Source of the DNA: an uncultured Eubacteriales bacterium
Lineage (GTDB): Bacteria > Bacillota > Clostridia > Christensenellales > CAG-314
Length of the DNA stretch: 64,000 nucleotides
Assembly (NCBI GenBank): GCA_900544545.1
Contig: UQVY01000006.1
Span: 1-64,000 of the forward strand
Reading direction: 5' to 3'
This document shows positions 7,843 to 16,332 of this stretch, in pieces (the first letter of the stretch is position 1; every line of letters begins with the position of its first letter). Both the position numbers and the translations under genes were made by a program. The notes beneath the pieces were generated by a model. That model was not told the origin of the DNA. It ran no database searches and saw nothing but the letters and a program-made list of their open reading frames with translations.

Positions 7843-8720
7843 AACATAGACACCTCCTTGATATTCGATCTTCGACTATCTAAACTTTTTAAAACGTCGT
7901 TGCAAAAACAATCCATCGCATAATTAACCGTACACCGTCTTTTACCGTATTTAATTTTTGCTTCACCCAACTCTATAAGTCCGTTCTTAATCGTACGATC
8001 AAACTCAAACCCAACTCTTTCATAAACAAACTTGTCCACAACAAATCTGAACGGCTCGATAAGATCGTATGTTAAATTCCAATAATTATTCTGACTATGA
8101 TGGTGAATCCCCAATGCCGGACAATATCCCCCGCCCGCCAGAAATCTACTGATATGAGATGCGAGAATAGCATACCCGTAATTCAATGCAGCATTTATGT
8201 CACTCGGTATATTCCTGTTAAAATCTCTTCCGAATAATGCCTGAAAATAAATCTTGGCACAAATTGCTTCCCTATTTGTCCAATCTCCTATCTCAAGCTT
8301 ACTTAAATGTCGCTCTAAACATTTCGCTTCTATTTCCTTATCGAAAAAAAGCAACACGGAAATGCTGTTCTTAATCTTCATTCTTACTATTGCCGACCAT
8401 ACTTCGTCCTGACATTCTGAATTCCATCGTGTCTGCCTGATAATTCGCCCTGCACTGACATAATTATTCCCCACCGTATGCATTACACCCACGGGAAGTC
8501 TCTTTTCGTCGCAGACAATCACTGAAATATTATTTTTCATCATCTCCGCTAAAAGTGCCGCAGTAACGGATACGGAAGAGGTTGTAATTATCAGCGAACT
8601 AATCTGTCCCAATGGAATTTCTTTTATGCTGTCTTGATTCGATATAATCAACAATCCATCACAAAGATGCAACGTGCTGCTTCTTTCAATGATTAAGCTC
8701 CTAAATGACGTTTCATTCAT
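7827..8720 (-). CDS. cas1: CRISPR-associated integrase Cas1
   Basis: A 297-residue Cas1 of the type II-like lineage that often accompanies Cas13d. The metal-binding residues can be placed at E151 (TNREAICAKIYF), H206 (GIHHHSQ) and E222 (DLIEPFR). The typical DINAALNYGYAIL helix (174-186) is present. It inserts new spacers at the leader end together with Cas2. The start ATG overlaps the end of the cas13d 3' frame as ATGAATGA (8713-8720), which points to translational coupling. The gene is full length, so the adaptation module appears functional even though the effector is interrupted. No reverse transcriptase is fused or adjacent, so how RNA-targeting spacers are selected is not explained by this locus. 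Confidence 0.95.
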   Translation of the reverse strand: MNETSFRSLIIERSSTLHLCDGLLIISNQDSIKEIPLGQISSLIITTSSVSVTAALLAEMMKNNISVIVCDEKRLPVGVMHTVGNNYVSAGRIIRQTRWNSECQDEVWSAIVRMKIKNSISVLLFFDKEIEAKCLERHLSKLEIGDWTNREAICAKIYFQALFGRDFNRNIPSDINAALNYGYAILASHISRFLAGGGYCPALGIHHHSQNNYWNLTYDLIEPFRFVVDKFVYERVGFEFDRTIKNGLIELGEAKIKYGKRRCTVNYAMDCFCNDVLKSLDSRRSNIKEVSMLCETE

Positions 8721-9366
8721 CTTTTTTACAGGAATATTCCGTCCAATCGAATAAATCCTTTATCGTAAGAGCCTTATATCTCGAAATGTTATAAGCAAAA
8801 GGTAAACAAAGATATTTTACGGCATCTTTACTGTATGTCCGATGAACCCTCGCATTTTCAAGAGCATTTTTAAGTTTGATATTATCCAGTATTTTACCGC
8901 TCTGCTCTATGCCTTGCAATATATTCATCTGCATACAATAATGATATAACGCATAGTAACTATCGATTTGGGTTACTTCCGATATATACAAAGGAACTCT
9001 CGCTACTGCTGTAAGATGCGCTACCATATTACGAAAATTCCTAACCGTATTTTCATGATAACCTTCCATATTTTTACATATATATTCACCTGGGATATGG
9101 TTTAAACTCTCAGGGTTTCCGTTGTACTTTAACACATTTTTCTTAATTGCTTCCGTAGCAACTTTAAACAGCTTTTTATCAATGAAAAACTGCGTCATCT
9201 CAATAAAACTAAAACCACCACTACTCCTTTTTTTATTTTTCTTGCATTCCTCAAGCGTAAAGTTTAACATAAGAGCATCTCTTTCGGCAAATGCAAAAGC
9301 AAGAACGTATCTTGCGTTAACATTCATCAAATTTTTTTCAATCTGATACAAAACGTTAAGATACAA
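8713..9366 (-). CDS. cas13d: Cas13d, C-terminal part (second frame)
   Basis: This 217-codon frame carries the C-terminal portion of the type VI-D effector, including the second HEPN domain. KNLMNVNARYVLAFAFAERD and the region around FRNMVAH match Cas13d proteins as I recall them from Eubacterium siraeum and Ruminococcus. The HEPN R-x4-H is RNMVAH at residues 112-117. The first listed codon is a TTG at 9366, and no Shine-Dalgarno precedes it. Homology continues without a gap from the end of the upstream frame, so this is the shifted second part of one gene of about 930 codons and not an independent gene. It could be made by ribosomal frameshifting, by reinitiation, or not at all. Confidence 0.9.
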   Translation of the reverse strand: MYLNVLYQIEKNLMNVNARYVLAFAFAERDALMLNFTLEECKKNKKRSSGGFSFIEMTQFFIDKKLFKVATEAIKKNVLKYNGNPESLNHIPGEYICKNMEGYHENTVRNFRNMVAHLTAVARVPLYISEVTQIDSYYALYHYCMQMNILQGIEQSGKILDNIKLKNALENARVHRTYSKDAVKYLCLPFAYNISRYKALTIKDLFDWTEYSCKKDE

Positions 9367-11512
9367 ACCAACACACTCTCATTTGATTTCTACGCTCGAT
9401 GCTTTGTGGCGTAGCTTTGCTGTACCGCATACCAATTTCACCGTTATTTATATTCTCAAACAAATCAATATTCATGTCGACAATTATACCTGTAAGTTTT
9501 TTAATCTGTTCGTCTATCGTAATCCCTTCTGAAGATATTCCTTGAGAACTCTCATAATATCTACAAATTAAAGACGGCTCAATACGACTAAGCACAAATT
9601 GAACTAATGACGGATTTTGTGCCAATTTTTTAACTTCTGCGAGATTGCTATATCTAGAAAGATAGTTAAATTTTCTGGAACGAATGACGTTCGAAACTAA
9701 AAAATTGCGCAAATTGTGATCCTTCCCCGCATTTTTACCTGTAGCCCCGGAACGATTATCAAACATATAAAAATCTAAATAACTATTCATATCTAAATAT
9801 TGATGCTTTTTACTAACACCCAGAATAGTAACGGCATCCTTCAAAGCTTGAGCATTGTAAAAATCAAGTGTTTTTTTCATCTTAGCCAGACTAATAACTA
9901 TTTCTATCTTTTTTGCCACGTGTCCTGCGTGGGAGAACATCTTAAAATCTTTTTGAAATTTACACTCCATCCCTTTTTCTTTCATCACTTTCAAGAATGA
10001 GTCGATATTCTGAAAGATATTGTGAATTGAAGTAAGAAAAATATTAATTTCTTTTCCATCCAAAAACTGAGCCAAATAGTACAGCATATTACAGAAAAGA
10101 TCTGCATTCTTTTCGTCATTGTCGTTTATTTTTTTACTTCTTTTCGTAAAACCTTCTATAAAAGAATATTTTGGCAAAGAACTACCGCCGGATAAATTTT
10201 TCTCCCTACTATTTTTGATATATGAAGCATCGAATCGGGATATCCGGTTAAATGCATTCCTAAATTTTTCTTTAACTCTCTCTGCCGTTTGAAAATATAT
10301 ATTCTTTTTTTCTTCTTCCGAGGCCGCACTTCTCAGACAATCCACAAGATTCGCTCGTTCAGATTCGTTTTTACAATAATAATCATAAATCAAAAAATCG
10401 CAAAAAGAGTTTGCACGCGGACGCAGATTCTGCATACTTTCAAAATTCAATTCATATAGGTCGAGAAGGCACTCTCGAATCGACGTAATAGAAAAGCCCA
10501 TATTCTTATTCTGTTTAAGAATCGCAAAATTAAAATACGAACACTCAAGAGAATCTGAACCTCTATCTGTGTAATTGCTACCGTACATTATTTCTTTTAA
10601 AAAATCAATATTTACGCAACTGTTTCTATAAAAGTCTTGCTGAACTTCCTCTACTTTTCTATTAAACGGCTCGGAAATGGTTTTTTGGATTTCCTCATTA
10701 TAGTTTACTGCAAGGTTGTATTTCGATCTTGGGAATTTTTGATCTCCTTTTATACCGTCAACTCCATGAAAAGAATCTACTCGAATTATTTTTATAACTT
10801 CCAACGCTTTTTTCAGTTTTTCTATATTCTCATTGTTTCGATTGTCCTTTTCTTCTTTTCCTTTGTTAACTTTATTGTAATTCATTTTTGAGTTGTTGTC
10901 TGAATCGGAGTTTAATATATTATGGAATAAATACTCACACCTGGGCAACATTGTTTTAAGATAATCGTTATCCTCGCGCAAAGAAATGCCCTGAGTATTT
11001 TTATCTCCGAAAATATCTATAGGTCTATCAATCGACTGCTCCAAAGAAAGATTGTTTATCGCATAAACGATATTACCTATGACAACAGAAAAAGTTTTTT
11101 CTATATCAAGAATCTTACTTATTAGTTGAATATGAATATTATCGTCAAAGGTTTTCCCGAAAAAGAGGGTTTCGTACTTGTCCTTTTGTTCTCGTTTATA
11201 TTCATTAACACGAGTCCTAAATAAGGCAGATTCTTCCGAGCGTATATTCGATTTCGCAAGCGGATTATTCACCTTCGCCCGAATGTTATTATTTGTTTTT
11301 TTAACGCGAATTGAATCTGTGCCATAAACAGCATCGTATGCAGCCGGATTCCGACAATCATTAACAACACCATTTTCATCAATGTCTTTTTCAAGAACAG
11401 CATCATCACCATCCCCAAATGAAGTCATCAATAATTCATCACCAATAACAAAAACCGACTTAACACCTGCCATCTTGGATTTAGATTTCATCTTTCTCTT
11501 TTGTCTTTCCAT
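9356..11512 (-). CDS. cas13d: Cas13d (type VI-D effector), N-terminal part (first frame)
   Basis: Cas13d is a crRNA-guided RNA nuclease with two HEPN domains. The start at 11512 (MERQKRKMKSKSK) is set by GGAGGA eight bases upstream; the longer frame to 11560 would overlap the previous gene and has no RBS. Recognisable Cas13d landmarks are AGVKSVFVIGDELLMTSFG, then DDAVLEKDID, then FFGKTFDDNIHIQLI and LDIEKTF in the N-terminal domain, NKNMGFSITSIRE in the middle, and LRNFLVSNVIRSRKFNYLSRY in the helical region. The first HEPN motif is RVDSFH at residues 244-249. The frame ends at a TAA (9356-9358) just after SIERRNQMR, where homologues continue into LYLxVxY. That continuation is present one base out of phase, so a single-base change splits the gene. 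Length before the break is 718 residues. Confidence 0.93.
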   Translation of the reverse strand: MERQKRKMKSKSKMAGVKSVFVIGDELLMTSFGDGDDAVLEKDIDENGVVNDCRNPAAYDAVYGTDSIRVKKTNNNIRAKVNNPLAKSNIRSEESALFRTRVNEYKREQKDKYETLFFGKTFDDNIHIQLISKILDIEKTFSVVIGNIVYAINNLSLEQSIDRPIDIFGDKNTQGISLREDNDYLKTMLPRCEYLFHNILNSDSDNNSKMNYNKVNKGKEEKDNRNNENIEKLKKALEVIKIIRVDSFHGVDGIKGDQKFPRSKYNLAVNYNEEIQKTISEPFNRKVEEVQQDFYRNSCVNIDFLKEIMYGSNYTDRGSDSLECSYFNFAILKQNKNMGFSITSIRECLLDLYELNFESMQNLRPRANSFCDFLIYDYYCKNESERANLVDCLRSAASEEEKKNIYFQTAERVKEKFRNAFNRISRFDASYIKNSREKNLSGGSSLPKYSFIEGFTKRSKKINDNDEKNADLFCNMLYYLAQFLDGKEINIFLTSIHNIFQNIDSFLKVMKEKGMECKFQKDFKMFSHAGHVAKKIEIVISLAKMKKTLDFYNAQALKDAVTILGVSKKHQYLDMNSYLDFYMFDNRSGATGKNAGKDHNLRNFLVSNVIRSRKFNYLSRYSNLAEVKKLAQNPSLVQFVLSRIEPSLICRYYESSQGISSEGITIDEQIKKLTGIIVDMNIDLFENINNGEIGMRYSKATPQSIERRNQMRVCWFVS

Positions 11513-11531
11513 AAAAATAATCCTCCGAAAA

Positions 11532-13703
11532 TCAATACAATCTCGTTTTTGCAAATTCAACTAAAGCACTATTTCCTTTTTCCCGAAGTATCTTTTGCCA
11601 TTTAACAAAAAACTCTTTTGTACTATTTGAAAAGTTCTTTTGAAAAACAGACTCTATTTTCGACGTCACAAAAGAATAATCCACTCTTTTAGACCACTCA
11701 TTACTAACATATTTACAACAGCATAATGCAATATCTGCATAAAGCTGCGGATAAAAGGTTATTTGTTGCTCTTCTATACAATCCGCTAAATTCAATAATT
11801 TGTCTATGTACTTCGGGCCTCGGATGTAGGAATAAACAAGGGCAAGATTGAATGCCGCTATTCCGTTTGGCATAACCGAACCATAATCAAAAGTATTTGA
11901 ACTCAGCTGTTTAAAAAAGCCCTCAAGCCAACCCATACTTCTATCCAAAATCATTTTTGCACTTTCACTGCGCCCCGATTTTACGGCAGCTAAAGCTATA
12001 TTCGACAAATGATATACAACAAAAAACACTCCCGTATCCGAATACGACAGCGATATTTTCTCCCAATTTTTCTCGGAAATTCCCTTATTCAAACACTCTA
12101 AGGCTGTGTCAATATTACCTGCGGAAGTTTCCAATGCTGCTAAATATTGAAATTGACGACAAATGTCATTTTTATGTGAAAAACACTTTATCGATAAATT
12201 CGAAATTTTACGGACATATTCATAGGAAACTAACCCTTGATTAAACAAATTCACTGCAATTTGCACATGCGTTCCATACATTTTACCTAACTGATCAGAT
12301 TTTATATCGTCACTTTCAAAATCATTTTCCCTTATTTCCCCTATTGCAAGCCGATTAACGTCATCAAGAATCCTTTCCGCTTTCAAACATATTCTCTCGG
12401 CTTCTTTGAAATCATATGTATAATTAAGAAAAATTGCTTTCCTGTTTTCCATAATAAAAAACCTATCAAAGTTCTCAATATGGTTATTGATTTGACTATA
12501 TACTTGCTGAGCTTTTTCCAATGCCGATTTCTGTTCACCGTAATTTCCCATATGGCTGTACATAGTTTCATAATACATCCATATATCAAACTCTATACAT
12601 TTAATGGTAGAAACTTCCTCCTGAAAAACATCTTTAATCTTATTTACTATAACAGTTGCGTTATCCAATAATCGTTTGGTAACGGCAAAATTTCTCCGTT
12701 TCGTAATAAGTTCGTCTAAATGCTGATAAAACGCCCGAAACGCCTTTTCAACTACATCAATTTGTTTTTTTGCAATAAAAAACTCAATTGTATCATTATA
12801 TAAAGTCTTGCTTATTTCTCCATAACAAAGTTCAATTAAAATCGACGAATACATTCCTGCGCTTCTATATCTGTTCAATCGGTTCAAATCGGAATTATCA
12901 CCCATAGTATAAATAATCGCGCTTTCACCTTTAAAAAGCTTGCCGATTTTCTCCCCGTAATGTTTAAACAAATCACTATCGGGAGATCTTGTAAAATAAT
13001 AATTACATATGTAATCACTGAGAATCAGCCTGGAGTCCTCTTTATCTATACTTAACGATAACTTAATTTCACTTTTTTTGATTACCGTATCCGAATCAAC
13101 CGCCTTTAACAGTGTTATTTTTTCATCTACACGTCGCTTATACTCACTTTGCGGAATATATTCTTTCGGGACACAAACTGCGTTTTTAGCTTCCCGACTC
13201 ATGTCGCGACGTTCACCTATAACCAAGTATAATTCAATTGGTTCCCCATACCTCAACGCAAGCTTTTTCAAAACAAAAAAAACTCCTTCTACCAGTATGT
13301 TTAAATAAGTTGTCGTGGAATCAACTACATTAGACTTATTGTTATTCTGAAAAATAACAAGCGACGCACCACTACCAACCAGTTTAGATAACAAGGAAGT
13401 AAGAACAGACGGATAAAACTCTCTGTATTTCGAACTTTGTTTCTTTATTTCTGTTGCATGATTTACAACTTTTAAAACCTCGTCTTGATTATTTGCCAAA
13501 TCAGAGTTAAATTTTGAAAATTCTTTACATGTTTTACACCAAGATGAAACAATAACTCTCTTCGTAAAATCTTCTTTATAAAAATTCTGCGCCTGACCTG
13601 CCTCTGCAAGAAAGCCGCCCACAAGACACTCGTTTGAATTTCGTCGCATAAGATCCGAATCAAAGTCTCCGCCTTCATCCAAAAACAACCAATATTTTTT
13701 CAT
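11532..13703 (-). CDS. DUF3800-like/TPR-like fusion protein, first gene of the Cas13d operon
   Basis: A 723-residue protein starting at 13703 behind GGGAGG. Residues 1-240 look like a DUF3800 domain: an opening beta strand with an acidic signature (YWLFLDEGGDFD, D9/E10/D13), a VGGFL strand, a helix (YLNILVEGVFFVLKKLAL, 133-150), and the late helix RLILSDYICNYYF around D230, where DUF3800 usually has a xLADxxA motif. Residues from about 290 to the end are helical repeats with TPR-like periodicity (DFKEAERICLKAERI, GNIDTALECLNKGI). Family knowledge: DUF3800 is of uncertain function, with conserved acidic residues compatible with a nuclease-like fold. Its stop is 19 bp from the cas13d start and it shares the only visible promoter. 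It is intact. A role as regulator, accessory nuclease or signalling partner of Cas13d is inference from the operon. Confidence 0.7.
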   Translation of the reverse strand: MKKYWLFLDEGGDFDSDLMRRNSNECLVGGFLAEAGQAQNFYKEDFTKRVIVSSWCKTCKEFSKFNSDLANNQDEVLKVVNHATEIKKQSSKYREFYPSVLTSLLSKLVGSGASLVIFQNNNKSNVVDSTTTYLNILVEGVFFVLKKLALRYGEPIELYLVIGERRDMSREAKNAVCVPKEYIPQSEYKRRVDEKITLLKAVDSDTVIKKSEIKLSLSIDKEDSRLILSDYICNYYFTRSPDSDLFKHYGEKIGKLFKGESAIIYTMGDNSDLNRLNRYRSAGMYSSILIELCYGEISKTLYNDTIEFFIAKKQIDVVEKAFRAFYQHLDELITKRRNFAVTKRLLDNATVIVNKIKDVFQEEVSTIKCIEFDIWMYYETMYSHMGNYGEQKSALEKAQQVYSQINNHIENFDRFFIMENRKAIFLNYTYDFKEAERICLKAERILDDVNRLAIGEIRENDFESDDIKSDQLGKMYGTHVQIAVNLFNQGLVSYEYVRKISNLSIKCFSHKNDICRQFQYLAALETSAGNIDTALECLNKGISEKNWEKISLSYSDTGVFFVVYHLSNIALAAVKSGRSESAKMILDRSMGWLEGFFKQLSSNTFDYGSVMPNGIAAFNLALVYSYIRGPKYIDKLLNLADCIEEQQITFYPQLYADIALCCCKYVSNEWSKRVDYSFVTSKIESVFQKNFSNSTKEFFVKWQKILREKGNSALVEFAKTRLY

Positions 13704-13777
13704 TACGACCTCCCAAAAACAAAAAAATACACGTTTACGTCATCGGCTATTACAAAGATACATAAACCTACATAAGT

Positions 13778-13806
13778 AATATAATATAAAATACAATATT
13801 TGTCAA
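13778..13806 (-). promoter_or_regulatory. Promoter of the DUF3800-cas13d-cas1-cas2 operon
   Basis: Minus strand: TTGACA (13801-13806), 17 bp, TATATT (13778-13783), about 65 bp ahead of the start codon. The surrounding 13810-14040 sequence is strongly AT-rich, and I see no gene in it. Confidence 0.8.
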
Positions 13807-14050
13807 GTTTTTAATAATTTAATCTATATAATAAACTTGAAAACTATAACTTTGTATTGCAACACAAAAGTCACACCAAACAATCACATTAAAGCTTATA
13901 AATTTTGTGTTCAGCACTACGTAAAATTGCAGCTATCAAAAGATATCGTAATTTTTTCGATAATAAACGCAATTTGTTTTGACAATAAAAAATCGCAACA
14001 CCTTGGATAACCAGGATTTAAAATAATTTCAAATCATTTTCCACTTAACA

Positions 14051-14086
14051 AAAATACTGTCCCTTGCCAAAACGGGACAGTATTTT
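14051..14086. terminator. Bidirectional terminator
   Basis: AAAATACTGTCCC (14051-14063) and GGGACAGTATTTT (14074-14086) form a perfect 13-bp stem followed by T residues on the plus strand, and on the minus strand by the T side of the same arms. It ends the methyltransferase/ABC operon and insulates the CRISPR locus. Confidence 0.85.
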
Positions 14087-14129
14087 TTTGTAAGTTGCGG
14101 TATAAGCCGCACTCCTCACATCATTCCGT

Positions 14130-14627
14130 TTACTTTCCTCTCGGGAAAAACGGTATGCAGCGATTGACGCGTTTGCAATAGGCGAGATATTCCTCTCCGA
14201 AAGCCGATTCCAGCCACTTTTCTTCGGTAAAAATCATCAGCACCGTCAGAAACACGTAAAAAATTACGGGTGCGATAAGAAGCCAGTAGTTCGAACAGCA
14301 CAAAAGCGCGCCCGTACACGCAAACATTATTGCCGAATAAATCGGATTCCTTACGATTCCGTAAACGCCCGTAGTCTTGAGCGAATTGCTTTTTATGCTT
14401 TGGTCGATTCTGTTTACCGGTACCGCCGTTATCCACATAGCTACGCCCGCGGCTATCAGCAAAGCTCCCGATACGATAAAAATTACTTTTATCGCGGAAT
14501 TTTCCGCCTCGCCGGATTTAAGCAGTGCCGTGCAATACAGAACGATACCGGCCGCGGTAATCAGAAACACGAATATTCCGTAAATCGGGCCGACTCCGTA
14601 AACGGGCAGGCTTTTATCGTTTTTCAC
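14130..14627 (-). CDS. PEMT/ICMT-like membrane methyltransferase
   Basis: A 165-residue protein with four hydrophobic segments. The C-terminal signature of the phospholipid/isoprenylcysteine methyltransferase superfamily is present: GVYGIVRNPIYSA (RNPxY) and a late EEKWLESAFGEEYLAYCKRVNRCIPF. This superfamily transfers methyl groups from SAM to lipid or thiol acceptors at the membrane. The start is a GTG at 14627, separated by a single base from the TGA of the upstream ABC gene, so it is co-translated with that transporter. The acceptor is unknown; the operon suggests a role connected with whatever the ABC pair moves. Confidence 0.75.
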   Translation of the reverse strand: MKNDKSLPVYGVGPIYGIFVFLITAAGIVLYCTALLKSGEAENSAIKVIFIVSGALLIAAGVAMWITAVPVNRIDQSIKSNSLKTTGVYGIVRNPIYSAIMFACTGALLCCSNYWLLIAPVIFYVFLTVLMIFTEEKWLESAFGEEYLAYCKRVNRCIPFFPRGK

Positions 14628-14628
14628 T

Positions 14629-16332
14629 TCATCTTACCTCCGTCATAATTCCGTTTTCGACCTTGTAAACTCTGTCCGCGATGGCCATAGTCGATTCCCT
14701 GTGAGAAACGAGAATAATACTCTTTTTATTTTTCTGTTTTCTGAGAGCGTCGAGGATTATTCCTTCGTTAATACTGTCGACGTTGCTCGTAGGCTCGTCG
14801 AGAAGAATAAGACTGCTTCCTCTGAGGAACGCTCTCGCAAGTCCCAGACGTTGTTTTTCGCCCGCGGAAAGATTGTCGCCGAGAGCCGTCACCATCGTCT
14901 TGTATCCGTCGGGAAGCGTCTTTATGAAATCGTGAACCGAAGCCATTCTGCAGGCGTTTTCGATTTCATCGTCGATTGCGTCGGCTTTGGCTATTCTTAA
15001 GTTGTCTTCCACCGTCTCTTCGAAAAGATAAGTGCTTTGTGAAACCATCGTAACGTTCGAAAACAGCGATTCGGTGTTTATCTCGTCCACGTCCGTTCCG
15101 TTATAATCTATATCTCCGCCGTCCTTTTCCCAGAATCTCAGGAGAAGTTTGAGGAAAGTTGATTTTCCGCAGCCCGATTCTCCGATTATACCGACGATTT
15201 CGCCCTTTTCGGCGTGCATTTTTATATCTCTGAGAACCTCCGCGCTTCCGTCGTAGGAAAACGAAAGGTCTTTGACTTTAAGGTTGTCGTAATCGAAATT
15301 CCTGCCTCCGTTTATCTCTTCGACCGCGGGTTTTTCTTCGAGAAGATTAAGCACTCTGTCTCCGCTCGCAAAGGTCTGCGTGAGATTTCCGGGAAGCGCT
15401 CCGACCGCAATGACCGGTCCGAAAGACGAAAATACGGCGACTACGCCGATAATCATTCTTCCGACCGAAAGAACGTCGCTTCTTACGAGAATTATACCGA
15501 CCGCAAGAGTAATAAGAATGAAAACCGATACGGTAAGTTCTATCGCCGAAGAAACCTTCGTGATTTCGCGCTTCATTTTCTTCGTTTCGGAAAGAAGCTC
15601 GTCCGATCTTTCGTTAACTTCATTTTCTCTCTCTTTTCCCGCGTTATTGAGAACGATATCATTTATTCCCTTGATGCTGTCGAGGAAAAACGCCGAGAAC
15701 GAAGCGAATTCCGCGCGGTATCTTACGCCGCTTTCTTTAAGTCTTCCCGAAGAAACGGCGGGAACGATTATTCCTGTGAAAATATATCCGACAAGCGCGA
15801 CGAGAGCTATATACCAGCTCGAAACGAACCCGATAAACAAAACCACTCCCAGAGAAACCAGAACGGCTATGCAGATAGGGGAAATCGTGTGCGCGTAAAA
15901 AACTTCGAGAGTTTCTATATCCGAAGTTATCATAGCGATTATGCTTCCCTTCTGTTTATTTTCGAGCTTCGCCGGACACAATACCCTCAAAGCTCCGAAA
16001 ACCTTATCTCTCAGCACCGCAAGCAGTTTAAACGCTATATAGTGATTGCTGTACTGCTCGAAATACCTGAGTATTCCTCTGAGTACGCCGAAACCTATCG
16101 CCATACCGACTATCCAGCCGTAGGAAAGAGCTATATCCTCGCCGAGAACTTTCGCTATTCCGACCGCGCCCGATACGGTTACGCCCATAGCGCATACGAA
16201 TCCGATACTTCCGTTTATTACGGCTAAAACGATTATAATCGAAAGACTGCCGAGAAGCGCGATAAGACTCGCCATTATCTTCGCTCCGCTTCTTCTCGAA
16301 GGCTTTTCCTTATTTACAACAGCCGTGCTCAT
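14629..16332 (-). CDS. ABC transporter, fused permease/ATPase (CydC-like half)
   Basis: A 567-residue half-transporter with six transmembrane helices in residues 20-310 and a C-terminal nucleotide-binding domain. Walker A is GESGCGKSTF, the signature is NLSAGEKQRLGLARAF, Walker B is SLILLDEPTS and the H-loop is SHRE. It pairs with the next gene, which it overlaps by four bases (ATGA), in the manner of heterodimeric CydDC/IrtAB-type exporter-fold systems. Regulation by the upstream DtxR-type repressor suggests a metal- or redox-linked substrate such as a thiol, heme or siderophore, but the sequence does not settle it. Confidence 0.85.
   Translation of the reverse strand: MSTAVVNKEKPSRRSGAKIMASLIALLGSLSIIIVLAVINGSIGFVCAMGVTVSGAVGIAKVLGEDIALSYGWIVGMAIGFGVLRGILRYFEQYSNHYIAFKLLAVLRDKVFGALRVLCPAKLENKQKGSIIAMITSDIETLEVFYAHTISPICIAVLVSLGVVLFIGFVSSWYIALVALVGYIFTGIIVPAVSSGRLKESGVRYRAEFASFSAFFLDSIKGINDIVLNNAGKERENEVNERSDELLSETKKMKREITKVSSAIELTVSVFILITLAVGIILVRSDVLSVGRMIIGVVAVFSSFGPVIAVGALPGNLTQTFASGDRVLNLLEEKPAVEEINGGRNFDYDNLKVKDLSFSYDGSAEVLRDIKMHAEKGEIVGIIGESGCGKSTFLKLLLRFWEKDGGDIDYNGTDVDEINTESLFSNVTMVSQSTYLFEETVEDNLRIAKADAIDDEIENACRMASVHDFIKTLPDGYKTMVTALGDNLSAGEKQRLGLARAFLRGSSLILLDEPTSNVDSINEGIILDALRKQKNKKSIILVSHRESTMAIADRVYKVENGIMTEVR

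Noticed and set aside
11513..11560. Sixteen extra N-terminal residues for Cas13d, starting at 11560
   Set aside because: They would overlap the DUF3800 gene by 29 bp without an RBS, while the ATG at 11512 has GGAGGA at ideal distance.
15214..16227. 337-codon plus-strand frame opposite the ABC gene
   Set aside because: Shadow frame with extreme Arg/Tyr/Ser content and no start signal.
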